Positions 34,466 to 46,840 of a stretch of DNA of 64,000 nucleotides are shown one piece after another (positions within the stretch are counted from its first letter, which is position 1; each line of letters starts with the position of its first letter). The DNA is taken from NCBI GenBank assembly GCA_014860355.1, contig JACZJV010000101.1, positions 47,018 to 111,017 on the forward strand, read 5' to 3'. This DNA comes from Burkholderiales bacterium. GTDB lineage: Bacteria; Pseudomonadota; Gammaproteobacteria; Burkholderiales; SG8-39. Below the pieces are notes generated by a model. It did no database searches. It saw nothing but the letters and a program-made list of their open reading frames with translations, and was not told the DNA's origin. Made by a program: the position numbers and the translations under genes.

Positions 34466-36001
34466 ATGAAAGACCACTTGATCATATTTGACACGACCAT
34501 GCGCGATGGCGAGCAGAGCCCCGGCGCATCCATGACCAAGGAGGAGAAACTGCGCATCGCCCGCCTGCTGGAGAAAATGCGCGTGGACGTGATCGAGGCG
34601 GGCTTTCCTGCCGCGTCAAACGGCGACTTCGAGGCGGTGCGCGCGGTTGCGGAGGTCATCAAGGACAGCACTGTTTGCGGGCTGTCGCGCTCCAACGACA
34701 AGGACATCAGCCGCGCTGCCGAGGCGATCAAACCGGCCAGGTCGGGCCGCATTCACACCTTCATCGCAACTTCGCCCATCCACATGGAAAAGAAACTGCG
34801 CATGACACCGGATCAGGTGTTCACCGACGCAGTCAATGCAGTGCGTTTCGCGCGCAAGTTCACTGACGACGTCGAGTTCTCGCCGGAAGACGCAGGGCGC
34901 TCCAACGTTGATTTCCTCTGCCGCGTGCTGGAGGCGGTGATCAGGGAGGGCGCGAAGACGGTCAATATTCCTGACACGGTGGGCTATACGATGCCGGAGC
35001 AGTTCGGCGCCCTGATCCGCACTTTGCGCGAGCGCATTCCCAATTCCGACAAGGCGGTCTGGTCGGTGCACTGCCATAACGATCTCGGCCTGGCGGTGGC
35101 CAACTCGCTCGCTGCGGTGATGAACGGCGCACGCCAGGTCGAGTGCACCATCAACGGCCTTGGCGAACGCGCAGGCAACAGTTCGCTCGAGGAGATCGTC
35201 ATGGCAGTGCGCACGCGCCGCGACGTTTTTCCCTGCGACACGCGCATCGACGCGACCCAGATCGTGCCGGCCTCCAAGCTGGTGTCCGCCATCACCGGTT
35301 TTCCCGTGCAGCCCAACAAGGCCATCGTCGGCGCCAATGCGTTCGCCCACGAGGCCGGCATCCATCAGGACGGCGTGATCAAGAGCCGCGAAACGTACGA
35401 GATCATGCGCGCCGAAGACGTGGGCTGGAACGCGAACAAGCTGGTGCTGGGCAAACATTCCGGCCGTACTGCGTTCAAGGCGCGGCTGAAGGAACTGGGC
35501 ATAGGGCTCGAATCGGACCAGGCAATCAACGCCGCCTTCGTTCGCTTCAAGGACCTGGCCGACAAGAAGCACGAGATCTTCGACGAAGATATTCACGCCT
35601 TGCTCGCCGGCGAGGCGGTCGCGGCGCAGAGCGACCACTGGAAGCTGATCGACATGAATCAGGCGAGCGGCACGGGAGAGCGTCCGCATGCGCGCGTGGT
35701 ACTGTCCGAGGGCGGGACCGAGCGCCGCGCCGAGTCCGAGGGCGACGGCCCGGTCGACGCGACGTTCAAGGCGATCGAGAGCGTCGCCAGGAGCGAGGCC
35801 GAGCTGATGCTGTATTCGGTAAACGCGGTCACGCAGGGTACGGAGTCGCAGGGTGAGGTCACGGTAAGGCTGCAAAAGGCAGGGCGTATCGTCAACGGCG
35901 TCGGCGCGGATACCGATATCGTCGTGGCATCGGCCATGGCGTATCTTTCGGCGCTCAACAAGCTGCACAGCAAGATCGAGCGTATCAATCCGCAGCTGTA
36001 G
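34466..36001 (+). CDS. leuA: 2-isopropylmalate synthase
   Basis: A 511-residue enzyme committing 2-ketoisovalerate to leucine synthesis. The DRE-TIM signature [13 protein letters not shown] is at the N terminus and [14 protein letters not shown] is the metal-binding segment; the C-terminal regulatory domain, which binds leucine in the family, is full length. A CGGAGG ribosome site precedes the ATG. Expression is probably controlled by the leader described upstream. LeuB, C and D are not in the window. Confidence 0.96.
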   Translation: MKDHLIIFDTTMRDGEQSPGASMTKEEKLRIARLLEKMRVDVIEAGFPAASNGDFEAVRAVAEVIKDSTVCGLSRSNDKDISRAAEAIKPARSGRIHTFIATSPIHMEKKLRMTPDQVFTDAVNAVRFARKFTDDVEFSPEDAGRSNVDFLCRVLEAVIREGAKTVNIPDTVGYTMPEQFGALIRTLRERIPNSDKAVWSVHCHNDLGLAVANSLAAVMNGARQVECTINGLGERAGNSSLEEIVMAVRTRRDVFPCDTRIDATQIVPASKLVSAITGFPVQPNKAIVGANAFAHEAGIHQDGVIKSRETYEIMRAEDVGWNANKLVLGKHSGRTAFKARLKELGIGLESDQAINAAFVRFKDLADKKHEIFDEDIHALLAGEAVAAQSDHWKLIDMNQASGTGERPHARVVLSEGGTERRAESEGDGPVDATFKAIESVARSEAELMLYSVNAVTQGTESQGEVTVRLQKAGRIVNGVGADTDIVVASAMAYLSALNKLHSKIERINPQL

Positions 36002-36116
36002 AACTACGGGGCCGACACGATACAAGGGGCGCAGTTGGGAGCGGAAGTCCGCTTCGTTCTTGCGCCCTTCTGCCTGTTCCGGTCGGCCCGCCGCAGAAAA
36101 AATGTCTCGAGGGGTG

Positions 36117-36473
36117 TCATCGGCTGCTGCGCGGCTGGGATAGGCGCGTCAGGCGGGCGTAGACTACGGCGCTGGCGAAGAAAACCAGAGATAGCAGCGC
36201 CTCCGCCAGGGCCAGCGCTGCACTGGTGCCGGTGTCAGCAAAGGCGCGCATCGCGCCCTCGGCGAAGTAGGCGAGGATCAACATCGAAGCCCATTGATAG
36301 GTGTAGCGCCTGCCGTGCAGTACGCCCATCAGCGGCAGGAGCAGGGGCAGGGCTTTGAGCGCGAGCCAGGAACCGCCTGGACGCAGCGGGGCGAGCGACA
36401 ATTCCCAGGCTAGACACAGGAATATCAGGGTCAGCAGGCTGAGATTGGCGCTGAGGTACAAGCCTTTTTGCAA
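36117..36473 (-). CDS. DUF2069 membrane protein
   Basis: A 118-residue protein of four hydrophobic helices matching DUF2069, with the loop HGRRYTYQWASMLI. The start is TTG at 36473, the only candidate after the wrbA stop two bases upstream. In Betaproteobacteria this gene commonly follows a wrbA-like gene. Function unknown. The 115 bases between it and leuA show no further feature. Confidence 0.8.
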   Translation of the reverse strand: MQKGLYLSANLSLLTLIFLCLAWELSLAPLRPGGSWLALKALPLLLPLMGVLHGRRYTYQWASMLILAYFAEGAMRAFADTGTSAALALAEALLSLVFFASAVVYARLTRLSQPRSSR

Positions 36474-36474
36474 T

Positions 36475-37747
<1,273 letters not shown>

Positions 37748-37760
<13 letters not shown>

Positions 37761-39463
37761 AACCTCGCTTTGACGAACGCGAGCAGTTCTCCCACGGCGA
37801 TCGCTGTCGACGTCTGCTCGGACCGCCCTTGGTACTCGAGTTTGCCATCTTTCAGCCCGCGCTCGCCCACCACCACGCGATGCGGAATGCCGATGAGTTC
37901 CATGTCGGCGAACATGACCCCCGGGCGCTCGTCGCGGTCATCGAGCAGCACTTCGATACCTTCTGCGGCAAGCTCGCGATACAGCCTGTCGCAGGCTTCC
38001 CCTACCTGGGCGTTCTTGCGGTAGCCGATGGGTATCAGCGCCAGCTGAAACGGCGCGATCGGCTGCGGAAAGGCGATGCCTCGCGCGTCGTGGTTTTGTT
38101 CAATGGCTGCACCGACTATGCGCGTCACGCCAATGCCGTAGCAGCCCATTTCAAATGGGCGCGACTTGCCCGATTCATCCAGGAACACCGCTTTCATCGC
38201 TTCGGAGTACTTGGTGCGCAATTGAAAAATGTGCCCGACTTCGATGCCGCGGCAAATGTCGAGCGCGCCCGCGCCGTCCGGACTTGGGTCGCCCGGCACC
38301 ACATCGCGGATATCGGCGACGAGCGCCGGCTCGCGCAAGTCGCGGCCGAAATTTGCGCCGGCGAGGTGATAGCCTTCCTCGTTGGCGCCGCAGACGAAGT
38401 CGGCCATGACCGCGACCGCGCGATCGGCGATGACCTTGATTCCCGCATCCGCGCCGACCGGACCGATATAGCCCGGTTTGCATCCCAGGTGGTGCTCGAC
38501 CTCCGCATCGCTGGCGAAGCGGAAAGGATCCATTCCTGGCAGCTTTTGCGCCTTTATCTCGTTCAGGCTGTGATCGCCCCGCAGCAACAGCAGCAAAAAA
38601 TCGCTTTCATGCATCACCGCGATTGCCTTGACCGTTTGCGCGAGCTGCACGCCCAATAGCGCCGCAACGTCCTCGCAGCGGGTCTTCCCCGGGGTCGGCA
38701 CCTTGCGCATGGGAGCGGCGGGCGCGGGGCGCGGCGTACGCGGCGCGATCGCTTCGGCGAGTTCGACGTTGGCTGCATAATCCGAGTCGGGGCAATAGGC
38801 GATGGCGTCCTCGCCCGATTCGGCCAAAACGTGAAACTCGTGCGAGCCGGTGCCGCCGATGGCGCCGGTATCGGCGGCTACGGCGCGGAACCTGAGCCCG
38901 AGGCGCGTGAAAATGCGCGTGTAGGTATCGTACATGTTTGCGTATTCGCGCTGCAGGTCGGCGTAGTCGGCGTGAAACGAATAGCCGTCCTTCATCGTGA
39001 ACTCGCGTCCGCGCATGATGCCGAAGCGCGGACGGCGCTCGTCGCGGAACTTGGTCTGGATCTGGTAGAAATGCACCGGCAGCTGGCGATAGCTTCGGAG
39101 CTCGCTGCGCGCCAGATCAGTGATGACTTCCTCCGAAGTCGGCTGAATCAGGAAGTCGCGTTGATGCCGGTCCTTGAATCGCAACAGTTCCGCCCCGTAC
39201 TTCTCCCAGCGGCCGGATTCCAGCCACAGTTCCGCCGGTTGCACCACCGGCATCACCAGCTCGATGGCGCCGGCCCGGTTCATCTCCTCGCGCACGATGG
39301 CCTCGACCTTGCGCACGATGCGCAAGCCCAACGGCATCCAGGTGTAGATACCGCCGGCGAGCCTGCGGATGATTCCGGCGCGCAGCATCAGCTTGTGGCT
39401 GACGATTTCCGCGTCAGTGGGTGCTTCCCTTAATGTGGAGATGAAGAACTGCGAAACGCGCAT
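37748..39463 (-). CDS. proS: Prolyl-tRNA synthetase
   Basis: A 571-residue bacterial-type enzyme. Class II motif 2 ([21 protein letters not shown]) and motif 3 ([10 protein letters not shown]) are visible, with the editing (INS) domain between them (about residues 225-400) and a C-terminal anticodon-binding domain. The editing domain removes mischarged alanine. Overlap with the transglycosylase gene suggests one transcript. Confidence 0.96.
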
Positions 39464-39595
39464 GAGGATTCCCGTGGGCTTGGCGGGGATATTTTACTCG
39501 AAGATCGCAGCGCTGACGGCTTTGCGACGGGCTGCTTTCATTGCGCCGTGAAATGTGGAAGAATGACGCAAATACCATATTAAGGTGAATGTATC

Positions 39596-40114
39596 ATGCT
39601 CGACCGTGACGGCTATCGCCCGAACGTCGGCATTGTTCTCTGTAACGCGAGGAACGAGGTATTCTGGGGCAAACGCATCAAGGAGCATTCTTGGCAGTTT
39701 CCGCAAGGCGGAATCAAGCACGGTGAAACCCCGGAGCAGGCGATGTTCCGGGAACTTGAGGAAGAGGTGGGGCTCAAGGCTCACCACGTCAAGATCCTTG
39801 GTCGCACCAGAAACTGGCTGCGTTACGAAGTGCCGGCGCAGTGGATCAGGCGTGAATGGCGCGGCAGCTACAGGGGGCAGAAACAGATCTGGTTTCTGCT
39901 GCGCCTGATAGCACGCGACAGTGATGTGTCGTTGCGCGCGAGCGAACACCCGGAGTTCGACGCGTGGCGCTGGCACGAGTACTGGATTCCGCTGGAAACC
40001 GTAATCGAGTTCAAGCGCGAGGTATACGCCCAGGCGCTGAACGAGTTGGCGCGCTATCTGAATCGGGACTCCATCCACAATAGACACGACCCCGCACTGC
40101 GTTCGGTGCGATGA
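39596..40114 (+). CDS. rppH: RNA pyrophosphohydrolase
   Basis: A 172-residue Nudix hydrolase that removes pyrophosphate from mRNA 5' ends and so starts RNA decay. The Nudix box [20 protein letters not shown] continues with VGL. The N terminus [15 protein letters not shown] is typical of RppH. An AAGGTG ribosome site precedes the ATG. It is divergent from proS, a common pairing. Confidence 0.95.
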   Translation: MLDRDGYRPNVGIVLCNARNEVFWGKRIKEHSWQFPQGGIKHGETPEQAMFRELEEEVGLKAHHVKILGRTRNWLRYEVPAQWIRREWRGSYRGQKQIWFLLRLIARDSDVSLRASEHPEFDAWRWHEYWIPLETVIEFKREVYAQALNELARYLNRDSIHNRHDPALRSVR

Positions 40115-40160
40115 ATGGACCGATTTTACGGCTGAGCGCTATCGACCCAAGGAACAGGAA

Positions 40161-40754
40161 ATGAAGCGCGAATACCATCCCCTCAGCGCGCACCCGCTGC
40201 AAGTCGGGGCGCGCTATCACCAGCCCGGCGAAGATCCGGAGCTCGTGCGCATCGACTCCCCCGCGCTCGCGGTAATGACCGATTTGAGACAGATACCCGC
40301 CGCGACCATCGACCGGGAAGCTCCGCTGGACGCGGCCAACCGATTCATGATCCGGCGCGCCGTGCGCTTGCTGCTGGTGACTGACGACGAGAGGCAGGTA
40401 CTGGGCTTGATTACCGCGAACGACATATTGGGGGAAAAGCCGGTGCAGTTCGCCCTGGAGCGAGGCATCAAGCGCCAGGAGATTCGCGTGCGTGACATCA
40501 TGACGCCGCGTGAGCGGCTGGAAGTGCTGCTCCATGCCGATCTGGTCCACGCCGAGGTGGGGCACGTCGTAGCTACCCTCAAGCACACGGGACGCCACCA
40601 CGCGCTGGTCACCGACGCGGGCGAGAACGGCAAGGCACAAGCGGTACGCGGCATTTTTTCGGCATCGCAGATTGCGCGCCAGCTGGGTGTAGCTATCCAA
40701 ACCACGGAGGTGGCCCAGACTTTTGCCGAAATCGGTGCGGCGCTCGGGCATTGA
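40161..40754 (+). CDS. CBS-domain protein
   Basis: A 197-residue cytosolic protein with two CBS-type repeats (about residues 45-105 and 112-185), including VRDIMTPRERLEVL. CBS pairs bind adenine nucleotides and act as energy or ligand sensors. No catalytic domain is attached, so it probably regulates another protein. AGGAACAGGA precedes the ATG. The partner is not evident. Confidence 0.88.
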   Translation: MKREYHPLSAHPLQVGARYHQPGEDPELVRIDSPALAVMTDLRQIPAATIDREAPLDAANRFMIRRAVRLLLVTDDERQVLGLITANDILGEKPVQFALERGIKRQEIRVRDIMTPRERLEVLLHADLVHAEVGHVVATLKHTGRHHALVTDAGENGKAQAVRGIFSASQIARQLGVAIQTTEVAQTFAEIGAALGH

Positions 40755-40785
40755 AGCGGATTTCAGCACCGGATGAAGGGCAAAT

Positions 40786-40814
40786 TTGACAGCCCGAGCG
40801 TAACGAGATATATT
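40786..40814 (+). promoter_or_regulatory. Near-consensus sigma-70 promoter of the rubrerythrin gene
   Basis: TTGACA (40786-40791) and TATATT (40809-40814) are exactly 17 bases apart, followed by an AT-rich leader of about 90 bases before the start codon. This is the best promoter match in the window and predicts strong expression unless repressed. Confidence 0.85.
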
Positions 40815-40826
40815 TGGTCCATAAAT

Positions 40827-40839
40827 TAGAACAAGTCTA
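40827..40839. promoter_or_regulatory. Candidate operator in the rubrerythrin leader
   Basis: TAGA-ACAAG-TCTA is an interrupted palindrome just after the expected transcription start. On the minus strand it extends to ATAGACTTGTTCTAA, close to an OxyR-like ATAG-N7-CTAT half-site. Position after the start site would suit repression. Assignment to a particular regulator is a guess. Confidence 0.35.
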
Positions 40840-40909
40840 TTAGATTCTCTTTGCTGCTGATTTGTAACTAATTTATCTTTTTCACCCCTGTTCAACCGTA
40901 GGAGCAATC

Positions 40910-41329
40910 ATGAAACTTAAAGGCTCAAAAACCGAGGACAATCTGAAAGCCGCTTTCGCCGGAGAATCCCAGGCCAATCGCCGCTATCTGTATTTCGCAA
41001 ACAAGGCCGACATCGAGGGCCAGAACGACGTGGCTGCGCTGTTTCGTTCGACTGCCGAAGGTGAAACCGGCCACGCGCACGGCCACCTGGAATACCTGGA
41101 GCAGGTTGGTGATCCGGCGACCGGGCTGCCGATTGGGTCCAGTCGGCAGAATCTGACGGCTGCCGTTGCCGGCGAAACGCACGAATACACCGACATGTAT
41201 CCGGGCATGGCCAAGAGCGCGCGCGACGAGGGATTCGAAGAGATCGCCGATTGGTTCCAAACGCTGGCGAAGGCCGAGCGTTCGCACGCCAATCGATTCC
41301 AGAAGGCTCTGGACGCATTGACCGATTGA
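40910..41329 (+). CDS. Rubrerythrin without rubredoxin domain
   Basis: A 139-residue ferritin-like protein with four helices carrying the diiron ligands (the first in [11 protein letters not shown], others in [11 protein letters not shown] and [20 protein letters not shown]). The usual C-terminal rubredoxin domain (two CxxC) is absent, so it would need an external electron donor for peroxide reduction. The following Fe-S oxidoreductase and DUF3501 genes form a recurring neighbourhood and could supply one (inference). Confidence 0.93.
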   Translation: MKLKGSKTEDNLKAAFAGESQANRRYLYFANKADIEGQNDVAALFRSTAEGETGHAHGHLEYLEQVGDPATGLPIGSSRQNLTAAVAGETHEYTDMYPGMAKSARDEGFEEIADWFQTLAKAERSHANRFQKALDALTD

Positions 41330-41438
41330 GTCTGCGTAGGGCGCGGGGAGGGAGCGTGGTTTTCCTCCTCTTTCCCCCGCCCGGCGGATTCGCACTCGGT
41401 CCTTACTCCTTCCTCGTCACTCTGCATCCCACACAAAT

Positions 41439-42767
41439 ATGAGCACGCGCGAAGGGAGCCTCGAAGCTCCCACCCGGCATTCCATCGAATGGAAATCGCC
41501 GGATTTCTACGACCAGGGCAAGCTCGACGCCGAGTTGCATCGCGTCTACGATATCTGCCACGGTTGCCGCCGCTGCGTGAGCTTGTGTACCGCCTTTCCC
41601 ACCTTGTTTGACCTCGTCGACGAAAGCAAGACCGGCGAGGTTGACGGTATGAATAAGACCGATTACGCCAAAGTCGTCGACCAGTGCTATCTGTGCGACC
41701 TGTGTTACATGACCAAGTGTCCCTACGTGCCGCCGCACCAGTGGAACGTGGATTTCCCGCACCTCATGCTGCGCGCCAAGGCGGTCAAATTCAAGCAAGG
41801 TGAAGTCCGGTTTCGTGACCGGCTCCTTTCCTCAACCGACGCGATCGGCAGGCTCGCCGCGATACCCGTGGTGGCGCAAACGGTCAATGCGCTGAACAGC
41901 AACGGCGCGGCGCGCGCGCTGATGCAAAAAGTCATCGGCGTGCACCAGGAGCGCAAGCTTCCGCCGTACAGCCCGTCGCGTTTTCGCAGCGGGGCGCCCC
42001 AGAGCCCGGCGCATGCGGTGAAAGACAGTGCGCGCACTCCGGGTAAAGTCGCCATATTTGCGACCTGCTACGTGAATTACAACGAGCCCGGCATAGGCTA
42101 TGACCTGATCAAGTTGCTCGATCACAACGAAATCCCTTATGTGATCGTCGAGAAGGAGGCCTGCTGCGGCATGCCCAAGCTGGAATTGGGGGATCTGGAA
42201 AGCGTCGAGCGCCTTAAGCAAGTCAACATTCCGCCGCTGGCCCGGCTTGCGCGCGAGGGTTATGCCATCCTCACGGCGGTGCCCTCCTGTACGCTGATGT
42301 TCAAGTCCGAGCTGCCGCTGCTGTTCCCCGAAGACACCGAGGTCAAGGCGGTTTCGGAGGCGATGTTCGATCCATTCGAATACCTGGTGCTGCGCCACAA
42401 GGACGGCCAGCTCAAAACGGACTTTACCCGACCGCTGGGGAAGGTCTCGTACCATATCCCGTGTCATTCGCGGGTGCAGAACATGGGGCAGAAGACTCGC
42501 GAGGCGCTACAGCTGGTGCCGCAGACCACGATAACCACGGTGGAGCGATGCTCGGGGCACGACGGCACCTGGGGCGTCAAATCGGAGTATTACGCCAACT
42601 CCATGAAAATTGGCCGACCGGTGTTCAAGGCCATGGCTGCGGGCGATCCGGATTACATCAGCTCGGACTGTGCCATCGCGGCGCGCCACATCCAGCAGGG
42701 AATGGGCGAATCCAGAGCGCAAAGGGAGCATCCGCTGACCCTGATGCGCATTGCCTATGGACTATGA
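41439..42767 (+). CDS. HdrD/GlpC-type Fe-S oxidoreductase
   Basis: A 442-residue cytoplasmic protein with two ferredoxin-like motifs near the N terminus ([11 protein letters not shown] and [13 protein letters not shown], about residues 40-95) and C-terminal CCG-type regions (KEACCGMPK; a second region with [11 protein letters not shown] and ERCSGHDG). It resembles GlpC and DsrK in layout. Between rubrerythrin and DUF3501 it is a plausible electron donor to the diiron protein. No clear ribosome site precedes the ATG. Confidence 0.88.
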   Translation: MSTREGSLEAPTRHSIEWKSPDFYDQGKLDAELHRVYDICHGCRRCVSLCTAFPTLFDLVDESKTGEVDGMNKTDYAKVVDQCYLCDLCYMTKCPYVPPHQWNVDFPHLMLRAKAVKFKQGEVRFRDRLLSSTDAIGRLAAIPVVAQTVNALNSNGAARALMQKVIGVHQERKLPPYSPSRFRSGAPQSPAHAVKDSARTPGKVAIFATCYVNYNEPGIGYDLIKLLDHNEIPYVIVEKEACCGMPKLELGDLESVERLKQVNIPPLARLAREGYAILTAVPSCTLMFKSELPLLFPEDTEVKAVSEAMFDPFEYLVLRHKDGQLKTDFTRPLGKVSYHIPCHSRVQNMGQKTREALQLVPQTTITTVERCSGHDGTWGVKSEYYANSMKIGRPVFKAMAAGDPDYISSDCAIAARHIQQGMGESRAQREHPLTLMRIAYGL

Positions 42768-42771
42768 GAAT

Positions 42772-43377
42772 ATGAGTACAACGCAAAAGAACACGCATTC
42801 GATTGCCAGAGACAGCTTGCTTAGTCTGGAAGCGTACGCCCGGCAACGTCTGGAATTCCGCGCGAGGGTCATGGCGCACAAGAAAGACCGCACGGTCCAT
42901 CTGGGCGCGCATGTGACGCTAATCTTCGAGGACGAGCTGACCCTGCGCTACCAGATCCAGGAAATGCTGCGCATCGAGCGCACTTTCGAGGAGCAGGGCA
43001 TCCAGGACGAGCTCGACGCCTACAATCCCCTGATCCCGAACGGGCGCAATTTCAAGGCGACCATGATGATCGAGTATGCCGATGCAGAGGAGCGCAGGGA
43101 CGCATTGGCGAAGTTAAGAGGGATTGAAGACCGGGTCTGGGTGCAGGTGGAAGGCTGCACCCGCGTCTATGCGATCGCCGACGAGGACCTCGAGCGCGAG
43201 AACGAGGAAAAAACCTCGGCCGTTCACTTCCTGCGCTTCGAACTGAGCGATGAAATGGCCAAGGCGCTGAAATACGGCGTGGCTTTGTCGCTGGGTGTGG
43301 ACCACCGGAACTATCAGGCCGAGACCGGCGCGCTCGCCGCCGGCGTTCGCGCCTCCCTCGTACACGACCTGGACTGA
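42772..43377 (+). CDS. DUF3501 protein
   Basis: A 201-residue cytosolic protein matching DUF3501 (segments IMLxxEYxxxR-like near the N terminus, then FEDELTLRYQIQEMLRIER). It has a single cysteine and no membrane segment. The ATG at 42772 is one choice; 42757, overlapping the previous stop, is another. Known only from its conserved link with rubrerythrin and the Fe-S protein. Function unknown. Confidence 0.85.
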   Translation: MSTTQKNTHSIARDSLLSLEAYARQRLEFRARVMAHKKDRTVHLGAHVTLIFEDELTLRYQIQEMLRIERTFEEQGIQDELDAYNPLIPNGRNFKATMMIEYADAEERRDALAKLRGIEDRVWVQVEGCTRVYAIADEDLERENEEKTSAVHFLRFELSDEMAKALKYGVALSLGVDHRNYQAETGALAAGVRASLVHDLD

Positions 43378-43380
43378 AGC

Positions 43381-43899
43381 ATGCGCGCAGTGTTCGCGCT
43401 GCTGTTGATCCTGTCCTTTTCGGCGGGCGCCCAGACTCCTGGCGCGGAATACGGCAGCGGAAGCAGGAACCGCCGGGCCGAGGCGCAAGTTCCTCTTCCG
43501 CAGTACCCGAAGCCTGAGGATTATCTGTCGTTCGAGGTGAGCGCGACCACGCCTTTCGACTTTTTCGTCGACGCGAAATCGGTGAGCGTCAGCACCGACG
43601 ACGTAGTGCGCTACACCGTAGTCGCAGAAAGCGCCAGCGGTGCGAAAAACGTCAGTTTCGAGGGCATGCGCTGCAGCGACAAGGTGTTCCGCATCTATGC
43701 GGTTGGCCGGTCGGACAATACCTGGTCCGAGGTGCGCGATTCCAGCTGGCAGCCGATCACGGTTGATCAGCGCAACGTGCAGCGGGCGGTGCTCTACCGC
43801 GATTTCTTTTGTCCTTTCGCTGGCAACGTCGCCGACATCGGCGAGGCGTTACGCGCGCTCCGAACCGGCGCATCGCGGGCGGTAATTCCCTACTATTGA
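43381..43899 (+). CDS. CNP1-like exported protein
   Basis: A 172-residue protein with a signal peptide (to about residue 18, AGAQ) and the CNP1-like core (FFVDAKSVSVSTDDVVRYTV, then GMRCSDKVFRIYA). Two cysteines (in GMRCSD and DFFCPF) could form a disulfide. It starts three bases after DUF3501, so it is in the same transcript. The family is named from a neisserial cryptic protein and has no known activity. Confidence 0.85.
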   Translation: MRAVFALLLILSFSAGAQTPGAEYGSGSRNRRAEAQVPLPQYPKPEDYLSFEVSATTPFDFFVDAKSVSVSTDDVVRYTVVAESASGAKNVSFEGMRCSDKVFRIYAVGRSDNTWSEVRDSSWQPITVDQRNVQRAVLYRDFFCPFAGNVADIGEALRALRTGASRAVIPYY

Positions 43900-43935
43900 C
43901 ACATTCCGGTGCCGGGCCGCGATGATCGGGATCCG

Positions 43936-45054
43936 CTAGAGCAGGACCAGATTGTCGCGGTGGATCAGCTCGGATTCGTCCACATACCCGAGAACGGACA
44001 GGATCTCGCTGCTCGGCTTGCCCATGATGCGGCGGGCCTCGTTGGCACCGTAGTTCACCAACCCGCGCGCGAGTTCCTTGCCTTCAGGCGAGATGCAGGC
44101 GACCACCGCGCCGCGCTCGAACGCACCCTCAATGCTTTTCACGCCTATCGGCAACAGGCTTTTGCCTGCTTTGGCGAGTGCGCGTACCGCGCCGGCATCC
44201 AGCATGAGCCGGCCGTTGACCTGCAAATGGTCAGCCAGCCACTGTTTGCGCGCGGCGATCGGCATGGTTTCGGCGACCAATTGCGTGCCGATCTCCTCGC
44301 CCTGCGCCAGCCGCAGCAGCACTTGCGGCTCGCGTCCGGAGACGATCAGGGTATGCGCACCCGAGCGGGCGGCGCGTTTGGCGGCAAGGACTTTGGTCAG
44401 CATGCCGCCTTTTGCGATGTGGCTTCCGGCTTTGCCGCACATGCGCTCGAGCTCTGCGGCACCGGCCTTGGCCTCGTGTACCAGCTCGGCCGACGGGTGC
44501 TCGCGCGGATCGCTCGTATACAGACCGTCCTGATCGGTGAGTATGACCAGGCAATCGGCCTCGATCAGGTTGGTGACCAGCGCAGCCAGGGTGTCGTTGT
44601 CGCCGAACTTGATTTCGTCGGTGACAACGGTGTCGTTCTCGTTGATTATCGGAATGACACCCAGCGCGAGCAGCGTGCGCAGGGTCGAGCGTGCATTGAG
44701 ATAGCGCTGGCGGTCCGCCAGATCGGCGTGCGTCAACAGCACCTGGGCAGTTTTCAGGCCGTGCTCGCGAAAAGAACTCTCGTATACCTGCACCAGGCCC
44801 ATCTGGCCTACCGCGGCCGCGGCCTGCAACTCGTGCATCGCCTGCGGGCGCCGCGTCCACCCCAGCTGCTGCATGCCTTCGGCGATGGCGCCGCTGGACA
44901 CCAGCACTACTTCCCTGCCGTCCGCCCGCAGCTGCGCAATTTGTGCCGCCCAGCGCGCTATCGATGCCTGATCCAGTCCCTGGCCCTGGTTGGTGACGAG
45001 CGAACTGCCGACCTTGACTACGAGGCGGCGCGCCGATTTGAGCAACGCCGCCAT
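43936..45054 (-). CDS. proB: Glutamate 5-kinase
   Basis: A 372-residue enzyme phosphorylating glutamate for proline synthesis: an amino-acid kinase domain (starts [13 protein letters not shown]; also [18 protein letters not shown]) and a C-terminal PUA domain from about residue 280. It follows obgE by one base, part of the rplU-rpmA-obgE-proB order typical of Betaproteobacteria. Confidence 0.96.
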   Translation of the reverse strand: MAALLKSARRLVVKVGSSLVTNQGQGLDQASIARWAAQIAQLRADGREVVLVSSGAIAEGMQQLGWTRRPQAMHELQAAAAVGQMGLVQVYESSFREHGLKTAQVLLTHADLADRQRYLNARSTLRTLLALGVIPIINENDTVVTDEIKFGDNDTLAALVTNLIEADCLVILTDQDGLYTSDPREHPSAELVHEAKAGAAELERMCGKAGSHIAKGGMLTKVLAAKRAARSGAHTLIVSGREPQVLLRLAQGEEIGTQLVAETMPIAARKQWLADHLQVNGRLMLDAGAVRALAKAGKSLLPIGVKSIEGAFERGAVVACISPEGKELARGLVNYGANEARRIMGKPSSEILSVLGYVDESELIHRDNLVLL

Positions 45055-45055
45055 G

Positions 45056-46075
45056 TCAGGCCGCCTGCTTTTCGGTCAGGTGATCCATGATGGCGAAGCA
45101 TAGCTCGCGGCAGCCCTCTCCGGTGAGCGCCGAGATCGCGAACCATCTGCCTTTCCACCGATATGCCTTGAGGAAGCGCTGTACCGACTTGCCGCGCTCG
45201 TCCTGCTGCAGCATGTCGGTCTTGTTGAGCACCAGCCAGCGCGGTTTGTCGTACAGCGCCGGGTCGTATTTTTTCAGCTCGTTGACAATGGCGCGCGCGT
45301 CCCTGACGGGATCCGCGCTGTCATCGAAGGGCGCAATGTCGACCAGGTGCAGCAGCAGTCGCGTGCGCGCCAGGTGGCGCAGGAACTGGTGGCCCAGTCC
45401 TGCGCCTTCGGCGGCGCCCTCGATCAACCCGGGAATGTCGGCGATGACAAAACTTCTGTCTTCGGCCACGCGCACCACACCCAGGTTGGGATGCAGGGTG
45501 GTAAAGGGGTAGTCGGCAACCTTCGGGCGCGCGGCCGATACGGCACGGATGAACGTGGATTTGCCCGCATTGGGCATGCCGAGCAAGCCGACGTCGGCGA
45601 GCAACTTCAGTTCCAGGTGCAACTCACGCGATTCGCCCGCCTCGCCCAGTGTGCACTGGCGCGGTGCGCGATTGGTGCTGGTCTTGAAATGCAGATTGCC
45701 CAGGCCTCCTTTTCCGCCGCGGGCGAGCAGGGCTTTTTGCTCATGCGCGGTAAGGTCGGCGATCTGCTCGCCGGTCTGGGCATCGCTGATGACCGTGCCC
45801 ACGGGGACGCGCAGCACGATGTCCTCTGCGCCCTTGCCGTACTGATCCGAGCCGCGCCCGTTTTCGCCCCCTTTGGCGCGATGGATGCGCGCATAGCGGT
45901 AATCGATCAGCGTGTTGATATTTCGGTTGGCCAGCGCGTAAATGCTGCCACCATGGCCGCCGTCGCCGCCGTCTGGTCCGCCACGCGGGACGAACTTCTC
46001 GCGCCGGAAATGCGCAACGCCATCCCCGCCCTTGCCGGCGTGCACCTCGATCTTGGCTTCGTCGATGAATTTCAT
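45056..46075 (-). CDS. obgE: GTPase ObgE/CgtA
   Basis: A 339-residue ribosome-associated GTPase. The glycine-rich Obg fold ([15 protein letters not shown]) is N-terminal, and the G domain has G1 GMPNAGKS, G3 DIPG and G4 NKTD. The start at 46075 ([14 protein letters not shown]) is the family start; an ATG 10 codons earlier lacks support. The final extension ends KQAA and is short. It acts in ribosome assembly and stress control. Confidence 0.96.
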   Translation of the reverse strand: MKFIDEAKIEVHAGKGGDGVAHFRREKFVPRGGPDGGDGGHGGSIYALANRNINTLIDYRYARIHRAKGGENGRGSDQYGKGAEDIVLRVPVGTVISDAQTGEQIADLTAHEQKALLARGGKGGLGNLHFKTSTNRAPRQCTLGEAGESRELHLELKLLADVGLLGMPNAGKSTFIRAVSAARPKVADYPFTTLHPNLGVVRVAEDRSFVIADIPGLIEGAAEGAGLGHQFLRHLARTRLLLHLVDIAPFDDSADPVRDARAIVNELKKYDPALYDKPRWLVLNKTDMLQQDERGKSVQRFLKAYRWKGRWFAISALTGEGCRELCFAIMDHLTEKQAA

Positions 46076-46109
46076 GTTCGAATCACGCTCCGACCGGCGC
46101 GACAAATAA

Positions 46110-46138
46110 AAAAGCCCTACCGCGTGGATAGGGCTTTT
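46110..46138 (-). terminator. Intrinsic terminator after rpmA
   Basis: AAAAGCCCTA and TAGGGCTTTT form perfect 10-bp arms around a nine-base loop. Read on the minus strand the stem is followed by TTTTTTATTT, the form of a strong Rho-independent terminator. It would end or attenuate rplU-rpmA transcription before obgE. Confidence 0.92.
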
Positions 46139-46156
46139 CTAGGAGCCTGCCGGTGT

Positions 46157-46414
46157 TCAGGCCGGCACCACGCTTACCGTTTTCTTGCTCATCGGGCCCT
46201 TGACCCCGAATAATACTTTGCCGGCAACCTTGGCGTACAGGGTATGGTCTTTGCCCATGCCAACGTTCTCGCCCGCATGCATCTTGGTGCCGCGCTGACG
46301 CACGATGATGCTGCCGGCTGAAATCAACTGGTCGCCATAGCGCTTTACGCCTAGGCGCTTGGATTGTGAATCGCGCCCGTTTCTGGAACTGCCGCCTGCC
46401 TTCTTGTGTGCCAT
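46157..46414 (-). CDS. rpmA: Ribosomal protein L27
   Basis: An 85-residue L27 beginning [20 protein letters not shown], the conserved tail that reaches the peptidyl-transferase centre. It follows rplU with a 114-base gap and is followed by a strong terminator. Confidence 0.98.
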   Translation of the reverse strand: MAHKKAGGSSRNGRDSQSKRLGVKRYGDQLISAGSIIVRQRGTKMHAGENVGMGKDHTLYAKVAGKVLFGVKGPMSKKTVSVVPA

Positions 46415-46483
46415 GTTCAGCCCTTCTTACAGTGAACCCGTAGCAGGATTCGTCTTGCTGCGGTTCGATTTAGGTGGGTACGA

Positions 46484-46497
46484 GGGGAGTCATCCCC
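46484..46497. repeat. G/C-run hairpin between rplU and rpmA
   Basis: GGGGA and TCCCC form 5-bp arms around GTCA, preceded by GGTACGA, the same context seen before the pssA hairpin. On the minus strand it lies 70 bases before the rpmA start. Confidence 0.45.
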
Positions 46498-46528
46498 AGG
46501 TTTCGTTACATACGCCAATCCGCTTAGT

Positions 46529-46840
46529 TTATCCCGTGATCCCGGTAATCTCGATTTCGGTGAAATTCTGCCGATGGCCCTGATGTTTCTGGTAATGCTT
46601 GCGCCGGCGCAGTTTGAAAATGCGCACCTTGTCATGGCGTCCCTGGGCAAGGACTTTCGCCTGCACCGAGGCACCGGTGACCAGCGGACGTCCCATTTTG
46701 AGATTGTCGCCGTCGGCGACAAGCAAGACCTGGTCAAGCACGATTTCAGCTCCGACACCCGCCGGCAGTTGATCTATTTTCAATTTTTCGCCGGCGGCGA
46801 CACGGTACTGCTTGCCGCCGGTTTTAATGACCGCGTACAT
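46529..46840 (-). CDS. rplU: Ribosomal protein L21
   Basis: A 103-residue L21 starting [20 protein letters not shown] with the C-terminal signature [17 protein letters not shown], an rRNA-binding segment. First gene of the rplU-rpmA-obgE-proB run and divergent from ispB. A GGAG lies before the ATG. Confidence 0.98.
   Translation of the reverse strand: MYAVIKTGGKQYRVAAGEKLKIDQLPAGVGAEIVLDQVLLVADGDNLKMGRPLVTGASVQAKVLAQGRHDKVRIFKLRRRKHYQKHQGHRQNFTEIEITGITG

Noticed and set aside
41343..41380. Possible terminator after rubrerythrin (GCGGGG ... CCCCGC)
   Set aside because: The arms are far apart, inner pairing is imperfect and no T-run follows, so I cannot call it a terminator.
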